Source: JBLHKS01 sp047620505
GTDB taxonomy: Bacteria > Verrucomicrobiota > Verrucomicrobiia > Verrucomicrobiales > DEV007
Length of the DNA: 64,000 nucleotides
Direction of reading: 5' to 3'
Assembly (NCBI GenBank): GCA_047620505.1
Contig: JBLHKS010000013.1
Location: 1-64,000, forward strand
Shown here piece after piece: positions 35,701 through 41,930 of this stretch. The notes below the pieces were generated by a model, which had not been told where the DNA came from, did no database searches, and saw only the letters and a list, made by a program, of their open reading frames with translations. The number at the start of each line of letters is the position of its first letter. The first letter of the stretch is position 1. The position numbers and the translations under genes were made by a program.

Positions 35701-36370
35701 TGGCGATCCAGACGCGATGGCGCGACTCGGGATTTATTATTCGATCGGCAAACACGTTGAACCCGACGGATCAGAAGCCTTCAAGTGGTTCGACGAAGCT
35801 GCGGGCCAGGGACAGGTCGAGGCGCTTTATTACCTCGGCGAATGCTATTATTTCGGCAAAGGCGTCGAGGCCGATCCGCAGAAAGCGGCCAATCTTCTTC
35901 GGCGAGCCCATGAAAGTGGGGAAGGCCGCGCGACGGGCATGCTCGCCAATCTTTATTCGATGGGCCACGGAGTTGATCAGAATGCGGAGACCGCGCTCGG
36001 CCTCTACGAAGAAGCGATTTCGCGCGGAGAAATCGGCGCTTACGGAAATCTCGGCGTTCTCTACATGCAGGGTCGCGGGGTCGAAAGGAATCCGACTAAG
36101 GCGTTCAGCCTCTTTAAGAAGGGCGCTGAAGGTGGCGAGATCAACGCGATGACATTTTTCGCGCTCTGCTACCAGGAAGGGCTTGGCGCTGAGAAAAACA
36201 TGAAAACGGCCGCGAGTTGGTACGTAAAAGCCGCCCGAGCCGGCCACCCCAAAGCGATCGCGTGGTGCGAGGCCAATATTGTCGATTTTGACCTGGAAGC
36301 CGAAGACGCAGACGAAGCGGATGAGGCTGAAGAGACCGAGTCCGTCAAGGGCGATGCGGATCCGGAATGA
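32714..36370 (+). CDS. Membrane protein: tandem pseudokinase domains, Pro/Thr-rich repeat linker and Sel1 repeats
   Basis: The protein has 1,218 residues. About 1-265 has kinase-like order without the catalytic motifs: FVALKLYSS in place of VAIK, EILPGHSLKDLV in the hinge, and LSPEQIFVW...GFADYDL where HRDxxxxN and DFG should be. About 270-540 repeats this plan (LVHILPPDSM, APSLQLNDIYI). A Lys/Ala/Pro-rich basic stretch and one TM helix (LVTFAGAAALVGLGAAAFFLM, about 625-645) follow. Next comes a Pro-rich extracytoplasmic linker with four 11-residue repeats, a Glu/Lys coiled coil near 880-910, and at least five Sel1/TPR-like repeats (DAMARLGIYYSIGKHVEPDGSEAFKWF). No phosphotransfer is expected. 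The cytoplasmic half resembles the protein at 44706-46643. A signal-scaffolding role is inference. Confidence 0.75.
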   Translation: MKKVASYSVSRSADGSEVILNEGEDSKTFLAFSEEFSRFVALKLYSSDHFPDAKSRKMVQESAEQLRSRFSSGIAFPLEVGEEDNRVYQANEILPGHSLKDLVEKQGPLAASTAFELAKTLLSTARNVLDSYELQPDLSPEQIFVWGTGGSHWNLGFADYDLRPKEGAADEPGELQLVQDLSLLFYFLGSGDLQAWFYPMLNAKFTEEQNPKIAPELLYLYQRLFDADASKRPFSLTDLTRLLEFSAEKVSGKPELGELAVERSFLTWMPRNGSFPEPFAPKEQSTEFAQPCTFEAIDKVKDTTSLVHILPPDSMTLSKFIDDYRQSMQLAQGKESKAFTQVESVTCDPKCRVVAEKQVAAISVSTLLERKSDFKREESLLLLHKIDRCLQDVQDEGFTAPSLQLNDIYIKPQGAKSRRGVLAQKKFGWLSEAEKYQIFLRPFHSNLFYGETPNFSALNGQTGKFGRTPAITNLFRPEYSFVTLSYTLMSAAMESEAKPMPNAMAEAFRKAFATKQNDNAKERERLLDKLRRTMEGKALELDPEPVKSKAAPASVAVPKIASDPAAAGGKKTALASVPAKSKSKSKPAPARPAKAKPDMVSLTPKRTVISRPPKPRKQMSKGLVTFAGAAALVGLGAAAFFLMPREKTGTETPKVTVNETSPRPDGPEEIVMVGIEPAPKPGPLTAEVPIPTPAPIPDPGPVVVAVLPPTPDPTPPVTPPTPDPTPPVLPPTPDPTPPVTPPTPDPTPPVVAVVIPPDDPPTPDPGPNPAVVVSPSGIGDPTPDPVVAVVETPEAVPPTTPPAPVPGAEVDLNPTPPGPSMPATLNPVGPGPAVNPGTVAAVNPGTVGPTTPTPPPAAVPVAPAGPTPEEIRAEAAKKEAEMRAEIAKKKEEMQKTIGGIRTHREAGEIGKASQQLLDAMESYTDEPGVSAELDAMILAIRERDEEIAGAARDQVDELVQIAALEKHRGAVSLLASRADRNDSPTSVAWNQRAAELGDPDAMARLGIYYSIGKHVEPDGSEAFKWFDEAAGQGQVEALYYLGECYYFGKGVEADPQKAANLLRRAHESGEGRATGMLANLYSMGHGVDQNAETALGLYEEAISRGEIGAYGNLGVLYMQGRGVERNPTKAFSLFKKGAEGGEINAMTFFALCYQEGLGAEKNMKTAASWYVKAARAGHPKAIAWCEANIVDFDLEAEDADEADEAEETESVKGDADPE
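34835..34966 (+). repeat. Four tandem 33-bp units inside the pseudokinase-Sel1 gene
   Basis: Four in-frame copies encode PPTPDPTPPV plus T, L, T or V. They form a stiff polyproline-like linker just outside the predicted membrane helix. Synonymous differences between units show that the array is not freshly expanded. It is coding sequence and not a CRISPR. Confidence 0.85.
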
Positions 36371-36480
36371 GAAAAACTCGAATGATTCGTTTTAGTGCGT
36401 TGCATTTCCGCGATTTTTTCGCAAATATCACAACTCCCCTTTCCCTTTAAACTGGAAACCCTCAAAGAAATACATTTTTC

Positions 36481-37059
36481 ATGAAAACTGGAATTATCAC
36501 ACGAATGTTGGCCCTGCTGCTTTGCGGCCTTCTCCTCAGCAGCTGCTCGTACTGGAATCGCATGGGAATGAGCTCGAAGGTCGCGATTCTTTCCGTAGCC
36601 AGCGCCGGCGGCATGGTTGGCGGGCCGGCTAGTCTCGGCGGAGTCGCGAGTGGGCTGATCGCGGGCGGAGTCGCCTCAGCGCAGATCGTTTCGACCAACA
36701 AAGCGACCACCGCGCAGAAAACCACCGCGTTGCGCGTCGCTCGGATGGCCGATAGCCGGATGGATCCGAGCACCCGTAAAAAACTTCTCGCCAGCGACAA
36801 AGCCTACATTGCTGTCCGGACCAGCCGCAATTCCAGCAGCAACGCTGGCCGCGCTTCGGTCATGGTTTACGACATGAAAAAGGACACGCTGGTCACGGAC
36901 GTTCTTGAGGTGAAAACCGAGCCGAAGGAAGGCGATTTCGTGAAATTCGATAATTTCTTCACGCAGTACGTCGGCGATGGCGTCGCTCCTGCCCCGGCTC
37001 CGGTCCAGGACAAAGATGAGGACGACGGCGATGCCGAAACGGTCCCCGGCAACGAATAG
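36481..37059 (+). CDS. Putative lipoprotein of unknown function
   Basis: The protein has 192 residues. A lipoprotein signal peptide (MLALLLCGLLLSSC) has lipobox L-S-S-C with Cys22. A strikingly Gly/Ala/Ser-rich stretch follows (AGGMVGGPASLGGVASGLIAGGVASA, about 39-65), which may form a membrane-active or oligomerising helix. A small folded region then has the strands KAYIAVRTSR and ASVMVYDMKKDTLVTDVLEVK, and the tail is acidic (KDEDDGDAE). I do not recognise the family. It begins 110 bases after the pseudokinase-Sel1 gene on the same strand and could be its envelope partner, but that rests only on position. A near-palindrome (36537-36548) forms part of the lipobox coding. Confidence 0.6.
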   Translation: MKTGIITRMLALLLCGLLLSSCSYWNRMGMSSKVAILSVASAGGMVGGPASLGGVASGLIAGGVASAQIVSTNKATTAQKTTALRVARMADSRMDPSTRKKLLASDKAYIAVRTSRNSSSNAGRASVMVYDMKKDTLVTDVLEVKTEPKEGDFVKFDNFFTQYVGDGVAPAPAPVQDKDEDDGDAETVPGNE

Positions 37060-37220
37060 TTGATCGAAATTTTGCGGACTGCGCGATCGCCAGAGCGGCG
37101 TCGCGCGGATCCAGCGCCCTGAAATAGCGGGCGCGCTCGGTCTCTGCCGGAATCAGGCAGTCGGATCGAGTTTTCAGATGAAAGCGTCGAAACGGCGGGT
37201 TACGGATCGGTTCCGCCCGC

Positions 37221-37973
37221 TTGCTTTCACTCCTCGACATCACCCTGACTGAGCTCATGCTCGCGCTGACCGGCGCGTTCATCATGGGCTTCGCCAAAAC
37301 CGGATTGCCGGGCCTCGCGTTGATCAACGTGATCATCATGGCGCAGCTCTTCGGGGCCAAAGAATCGATCGGGATCGTTTTGCCTTTGCTGGTTTTTTGC
37401 GATTTCGTGATTTACCCGATTTACCACAAATACGCCTCGTGGAAGAAAGTCTGGCCGCTCCTGCCGCCCACAATAATCGGCGTGATTCTGGGATCGTGGA
37501 TTCTTGAGTCGGTTCCGGATGAAACGATGAAAAGCATCATCGGCTGGACGATTGCCGGGATGGTTGTGCTTCAAGTCATCCAGGCGCGCAGCCAGCAGCT
37601 GCTGGCGAAATTGCCGAACTCGATGGGCTTTTTGATCGGGGCCGGTCTGACCATTGGCGTCTCAACAACCATGGCCAACGCAGCTGGGCCAGCCTTCTCG
37701 ATCTGGGCGCTGATTCGGCGGCTTTCCAAAGAGGATTTTCTGGGAATCGGCGCTCGCTACTTCCTTTTCGTGAATCTGTTGAAGCTGCCATTTTTCAAAC
37801 ACGCCGAAGTCGTCAGCCAACGCACGCTGCTGATCGACCTCGCGCTTTTGCCGGCCGTGATTCTCGGCATCCTCATCGGACGCCAGGTGATCAAGCGGCT
37901 TCCACAGAAATCCTTCGAGTGGGTTCTTTTCGCGCTTTGTCTGGCAGGCGCGCTCTGGCTGATCCTGGGCTGA
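37221..37973 (+). CDS. TSUP/TauE-SafE family permease
   Basis: The protein has 250 residues if the TTG at 37221 is used; an ATG at 37257 is also possible, but it would start inside the first helix. About eight hydrophobic helices are present. The family pattern is clear: LMLALTGAFIMGFAKTGLPGLALINVIIM at the N-terminus, PLLVFCDFVIYPIYHKYASWKKVWPLLPPTIIGVILGSWIL, then a second half repeating the fold with GLTIGVSTTMANAAGPAFSIWAL. TSUP carriers move sulfite, sulfonates or other organic anions; given the sulfatases here, sulfite or sulfate-related export is attractive but is inference. It converges with the epimerase gene, leaving 9 bases between them. The palindrome at 37593-37604 encodes QQLL. 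Confidence 0.8.
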   Translation: MLSLLDITLTELMLALTGAFIMGFAKTGLPGLALINVIIMAQLFGAKESIGIVLPLLVFCDFVIYPIYHKYASWKKVWPLLPPTIIGVILGSWILESVPDETMKSIIGWTIAGMVVLQVIQARSQQLLAKLPNSMGFLIGAGLTIGVSTTMANAAGPAFSIWALIRRLSKEDFLGIGARYFLFVNLLKLPFFKHAEVVSQRTLLIDLALLPAVILGILIGRQVIKRLPQKSFEWVLFALCLAGALWLILG

Positions 37974-37982
37974 AGCGGCGGC

Positions 37983-38972
37983 TCAATCGATAACGGTTTC
38001 GCCTCGACTCCGCCGGAGCAGCTGCTCTTCGATCCACGGGTAAGTTCGCTCCAATCCGCTTTTCAAATCGATCGCCGGCTCCCAACCGAGAGTCTCCTTG
38101 ATCAGCGTGTTGTCGCTGTTTCGACCACGGACGCCCTGAGGAGCATCGAGGTTGTACTTTCGGTCGACTTTGACACCCACGATTCCTTCGATGATGTCCA
38201 ACAGCTGGTTGATCGTGACCAGTTCGCTGCGACCGAGGTTGATCGGCTCCGCGAAGTCGCTAGCCATCAATTTTTCGAGCCCGGTCAGGCAATCGTCGAT
38301 GTACATGAACGATCGAGACTGCTCGCCGTCGCCCCAGATCTCAAGTTCAAGGTTCCCCGTTTGCTTCGCGAGGGCGATTTTCCGGCACAACGCCGCTGGA
38401 GCCTTCTCGCGGCCACCGTCCCACGTGCCATTCGGCCCGTAGACGTTGTGAAAGCGGACGATCCTTACTTGCAGCCCGAAATCTTCGTAGAAATGCGTGC
38501 AGAGTCGCTCGCTGAAAAGTTTCTCCCAGCCGTAACCGTTTTCCGGCATCGCCGGGTAGGCGTCGGGCTCTTTCAAGCTGACATTCGCGGCTACGGTCTG
38601 GTGTTCCTCGGCATAAACGCAGGCACTTGATGAATAGAGAAACTTCTTCGCGCCGACCTCTTTCGCCGCCATCAAAAGGTGCGTGTTGATCAAAACACTA
38701 AGCATGCAGAGCGCTCGATTGTTCGCGATGAAGCCCATCCCGCCCATGTTGCAGGCGAGATTGTAAATCGTATCGCAGCCTTTCGCCGCTTCTAAACAGG
38801 CCGTCTTCTCTTCCAGATTCGAGCAGATATTCGTCGCTTGGTCGAATTTCTGATACCACTGATCGAACGGTTTTACATCCGCGACCACGACCTCGTGCCC
38901 CTCTGCCAGAAGCTTTCCCGCGAGGTGCCCTCCAATAAATCCGCCACCGCCGGCGATCAGTATTTTGCTCAT
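37983..38972 (-). CDS. GDP-mannose 3,5-epimerase-like SDR
   Basis: The protein has 329 residues. It is an extended SDR with NAD-binding glycine motif GGGGFIGGHL (residues 8-17) and catalytic YGWEK with a preceding SSSACVY. Several stretches closely follow the plant GDP-mannose 3,5-epimerase: NMGGMGFIANN, SLKEPDAYPAMPENGYGWEKL, RFHNVYGPNGTWDGGREKAPAALCRK, WGDGEQSRSFMYIDDC, and GVRGRNSDNTLIKETLGWEP. In plants the enzyme makes GDP-L-galactose for ascorbate and cell-wall synthesis; in bacteria it more likely feeds surface polysaccharides. The MGGMGF loop with Cys (here Asn-Met at the start of the loop) is the substrate-binding region. It stands alone, convergent with the TSUP gene. Confidence 0.82.
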   Translation of the reverse strand: MSKILIAGGGGFIGGHLAGKLLAEGHEVVVADVKPFDQWYQKFDQATNICSNLEEKTACLEAAKGCDTIYNLACNMGGMGFIANNRALCMLSVLINTHLLMAAKEVGAKKFLYSSSACVYAEEHQTVAANVSLKEPDAYPAMPENGYGWEKLFSERLCTHFYEDFGLQVRIVRFHNVYGPNGTWDGGREKAPAALCRKIALAKQTGNLELEIWGDGEQSRSFMYIDDCLTGLEKLMASDFAEPINLGRSELVTINQLLDIIEGIVGVKVDRKYNLDAPQGVRGRNSDNTLIKETLGWEPAIDLKSGLERTYPWIEEQLLRRSRGETVID

Positions 38973-39056
38973 TGGAGCAAGCTAGCGGGCCTCACGCAGG
39001 GCTCAAGTCAGGATTTCCCTGGAGTTGCGTGAGGGCCGCTGGAGATGACTGATTTT

Positions 39057-40442
39057 TTATACTTTCGGTTCCCAACCCGGTCGATAATCGCGTTTCACGA
39101 ATTTTGAAGCCTCAGGGTTGTCCGTGGACTTCATGTTAGGCCCGTCCCAATTGATCGGACGTCCCTCGCCGATATTCTGCGCGATGCAGCCGAGGAGGAT
39201 GACTTCAGTAAGGTAGGCTGAGATCTCGAAATTCGAGTAAGCAGGCGTGCCATCCTTCATCATGTTGAACCACTCTTTCACGTGGCCAGGTGATCGCGGA
39301 ATCGTCTGTGGGACCGCTTTGCACATCTCGTGATTGTTGCCAGAAACGTAGGTTTCCTCATCGTTGCGCTTTAGGAAAAACGAACCGCCGTAGTCGTCGC
39401 CCGAATAAAGTTCCCCCTCGTCGCCGATGATCAGCGCGCCGCTTGCCGGGAGTTTGCCCTGAGAAGCGACCACGTGTTTGGTCAGGTCCGGGTAGGGGCG
39501 GATTGGCCAGAATTCCGGGCGTGGATTGCCCTCATACCAATAGAATTTGAGCGGTGGCCAACCTTCGCGCGCTGGAAAATCAAAGCGGATGCGCGAACTC
39601 AACGGGAACGTCTCCGGAAACTCGCGTGAAGAAAATTCGCACTCGATCCGAGTTGGGTAACCGAGTTTGAGCGCGCGAAACGGCATGTTGACCGTGTGGC
39701 AGGCCATGTCGCCCAGCGCGCCGGTACCGAAGTCCTTCCAACCCCGCCATTTGAACGTGTGGTAGACGCCTTTTTTAAAGGGCCGATCCTGCGCCGCCCC
39801 GAGCCAGAGATCCCAGTCGAGGTTGTCGGGAACCGGATCGCTGCCTTCCGGACGAGCGACGCCCTGCGGCCAGACCGGACGGTTCGTCCAGACGTGGAGT
39901 TCCTTCGGCTTACCGATCACTCCGCTGTGAATCACCTCGACCGAACGGCGAAGCCCATCACTAGAGCTGCCCTGGTTTCCCATCTGGGTCGCCAGTTTTT
40001 TCTCACGCGCGAGTTCGCGCATCGTCCGAGCTTCCCAGACCGTTTGGGTAAGCGGCTTCTGGACGTAGGCGTGCTTGCCCAGCTGCATCGCCATAATTCC
40101 GGCGCAGCCATGCATGTGATCCGGCGTGGAAACCGTCACCGCATCGATCTCGCTCTCCATTTTCTCGAACATCTTCCGGAAGTCCTGAAACTTCGCGGCC
40201 TTCGGGAATTTTTCCGCCTTCTTGTTGAGCGTGTTTTTGTCGACATCGCAAAGAGCGACGATTTCGCCACCCTCAGCAGCTGCGTTGTTCGTATCGCTGT
40301 CCCCTTTTCCGCCGACGCCGATGCAGGCGACGCGGATTTTCGAGTTCAGGTTCTGCCCACGGACAATCGCGGGAAAACCGATCGTAGCTCCGGCGGCCAG
40401 GCCGGTGTTGCGCAAAAATTTGCGACGAGTTGAGTCAGTCAT
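39057..40442 (-). CDS. Gfo/Idh/MocA-family oxidoreductase, Tat-exported
   Basis: The protein has 461 residues. It starts with a twin-arginine leader (STRRKFLRNTGLAAGATIGFPAIV), so the enzyme is probably carried folded to the periplasm with its NAD(P) bound. The Rossmann motif IGVGGKGDSD is at about residues 36-45, and the usual EKP motif appears as VQKPLTQTVWEARTM. The C-terminal half has the PVC-specific extension with WGVARP-like and HTVNMPFRAL segments. Family knowledge: such enzymes oxidise or reduce sugar hydroxyls. It follows the DUF1080 gene by 23 bases on the same strand, an arrangement consistent with a 3-keto-sugar oxidation/cleavage pathway. The substrate is unknown. Confidence 0.87.
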   Translation of the reverse strand: MTDSTRRKFLRNTGLAAGATIGFPAIVRGQNLNSKIRVACIGVGGKGDSDTNNAAAEGGEIVALCDVDKNTLNKKAEKFPKAAKFQDFRKMFEKMESEIDAVTVSTPDHMHGCAGIMAMQLGKHAYVQKPLTQTVWEARTMRELAREKKLATQMGNQGSSSDGLRRSVEVIHSGVIGKPKELHVWTNRPVWPQGVARPEGSDPVPDNLDWDLWLGAAQDRPFKKGVYHTFKWRGWKDFGTGALGDMACHTVNMPFRALKLGYPTRIECEFSSREFPETFPLSSRIRFDFPAREGWPPLKFYWYEGNPRPEFWPIRPYPDLTKHVVASQGKLPASGALIIGDEGELYSGDDYGGSFFLKRNDEETYVSGNNHEMCKAVPQTIPRSPGHVKEWFNMMKDGTPAYSNFEISAYLTEVILLGCIAQNIGEGRPINWDGPNMKSTDNPEASKFVKRDYRPGWEPKV

Positions 40443-40465
40443 AATTTTGGGTTTGTTAGGGCGTT

Positions 40466-41518
40466 TTACTTGTTTTCGACAATCCAGACATTGCGATACT
40501 GAAGCGGGTTTCCGTGTCCCTGGAGCTTGATCGGGCCAGGCGTTCCCTCAGGTTGTTGCCTCGATCCGCCGGTCTTCCCGTCGATCACCAGTTTGTCGTG
40601 AATCAGCACGCCGTTGTGCCGCAAAGTCATCACCGCGTTCTTCGTTTTCTTCCCATCGGCATCCGCGACGGAGTTCGTGAACTCCACATCGTAGGTCTGC
40701 CAACTCAGAGGCGGAGCACACATGTTCACGAGCGGCTTAGCTTTGGTGTAAACGCCGCCGCACTCATTATTTTCCCCCTCAAGCCCGAATGAATCGAGGA
40801 TCTGAACTTCGTAGTGATCGACCTGATAGAAGCCGCTGTTTCCGCGGCCCTGGCCACGCGCGGCGGGCTTGAAAGGAAGCATGAATTCGATGTGCATCGT
40901 GTAATTGCTGAACTTGCCCTTCGTCTTGATGTCCTTCCCATCGGTGTTGAGAAGCTTCGTTCCCTCATCGAGTCGACCTCCAGCAAACGCGTCCGCGTTC
41001 GAGCCGTCGAACAGGACCGTTGCGCCCTCTGGCGGCTTAGCTCCCATCGTGTCACTGACGCGAGTTGTTTTGGTCAGAGTGATCTCGTCGCCTCCGCTCT
41101 TGAGGGCAAACTTATCACCTGTAATCGAGCCGGTGTAGGCCTTGTGGCCCGCCGGTGGAAACTCAGCAGCTGCTGAGAACTCGTCGGCCGATCCGGCGAG
41201 ATATTTCCGAGTTCCTTCGGCAGGCGTGAACTTCGCAACCTTGCCTTCAAGCTTCCCCGCGAGCAGGCTCCGGTTCTTCTGATCCCAGCCTGCTCCCGGA
41301 AGCCCGCCGGTGTAGAGGACTGCCTGAAAATTGCCATCGCCCAGCGCGATCACATGTGCTCCGACCTTTTCACCGGCGTACTCGCCTTGGATTTTGAAGT
41401 CCAAAGGAAGCGTCTCGTCTTTCGAATCTGTCCAGAGACCGGGCTCTGCGATTGCGCTGGTTGAAAAGGCAAGGACGGCAAAACTGATGAAGAATTTGAA
41501 TATGGGTTTTTCTAGCAT
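40466..41518 (-). CDS. Exported DUF1080 (3-keto-disaccharide hydrolase-like) protein
   Basis: The protein has 350 residues with a signal peptide (IFKFFISFAVLAFSTSAIA). Residues about 25-150 form an extra N-terminal domain seen in several PVC members (LDFKIQGEYAGEKVGAHVIALGDGNFQAVLYTGGLPGAGWD). DUF1080 occupies about 155-350: GATVLFDGSNADAFAGG, FMLPFKPAARGQGRGNSGFYQVDHYEVQILDSFG, IKLQGHGNPLQYRNVWIVE. This is the laminin-G-like fold; the GNSG and EVQILDS motifs form the conserved core. It is the first gene of a two-gene unit with the Gfo/Idh oxidoreductase. A full palindrome, extended to a 16-base perfect inverted repeat CTCAGCAGCTGCTGAG, is at 41162-41177. Confidence 0.87.
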   Translation of the reverse strand: MLEKPIFKFFISFAVLAFSTSAIAEPGLWTDSKDETLPLDFKIQGEYAGEKVGAHVIALGDGNFQAVLYTGGLPGAGWDQKNRSLLAGKLEGKVAKFTPAEGTRKYLAGSADEFSAAAEFPPAGHKAYTGSITGDKFALKSGGDEITLTKTTRVSDTMGAKPPEGATVLFDGSNADAFAGGRLDEGTKLLNTDGKDIKTKGKFSNYTMHIEFMLPFKPAARGQGRGNSGFYQVDHYEVQILDSFGLEGENNECGGVYTKAKPLVNMCAPPLSWQTYDVEFTNSVADADGKKTKNAVMTLRHNGVLIHDKLVIDGKTGGSRQQPEGTPGPIKLQGHGNPLQYRNVWIVENK

Positions 41519-41654
41519 CCGGATTCATAAACCGATCTCGGAAAATCGCCAACTTCGATAGCAGAATCTGGTCTAAGCGGGATGAATCCCACGGTTATGA
41601 TGATCGGTCGTTTCCCTGGCTTGCTGACGCCAATCCCTGTGTCACTGTGATCCC

Positions 41655-41879
41655 GTGGCAACCAGTCTAGAGATCGATCCCCATCTGGTGGATGAAGCAA
41701 AGCGCCTTGGTCAGTTCGAGACCGGGAAGGACGCGGTCAATCATGCGTTGACGGAATTCATCCAGCATCGGAGGCAGCTGGATATTCTCAATTGGGAAGG
41801 AAAGGTCGATTTCTTCGAAGATTACGACCATAAAACTCTGCGCAATAAGCAGTGGAGATCGTGCGCCGGAATGAGGTAG
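41655..41879 (+). CDS. VapB-like antitoxin without an adjacent toxin
   Basis: The protein has 74 residues from a GTG start. MATSLEIDPHLVDEAKRLGQFETGKDAVNHALTEFIQHRRQ is the ribbon-helix-helix DNA-binding head of VapB (DUF2191-type) antitoxins, followed by the toxin-binding arm (DILNWEGKVDFFEDYD). A PIN-domain toxin gene normally follows within a few bases, but the next gene is the large dehydrogenase/cytochrome at 41931 and no PIN motif is seen between. It is therefore an orphan antitoxin, and the last residues (QWRSCAGMR) may reflect loss of the original junction. Confidence 0.7.
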   Translation: MATSLEIDPHLVDEAKRLGQFETGKDAVNHALTEFIQHRRQLDILNWEGKVDFFEDYDHKTLRNKQWRSCAGMR

Positions 41880-41930
41880 TCGTTCCAATCAGCTCTCGAC
41901 GCCCCGCCGATTCCATGATGAGTTCCCCGC

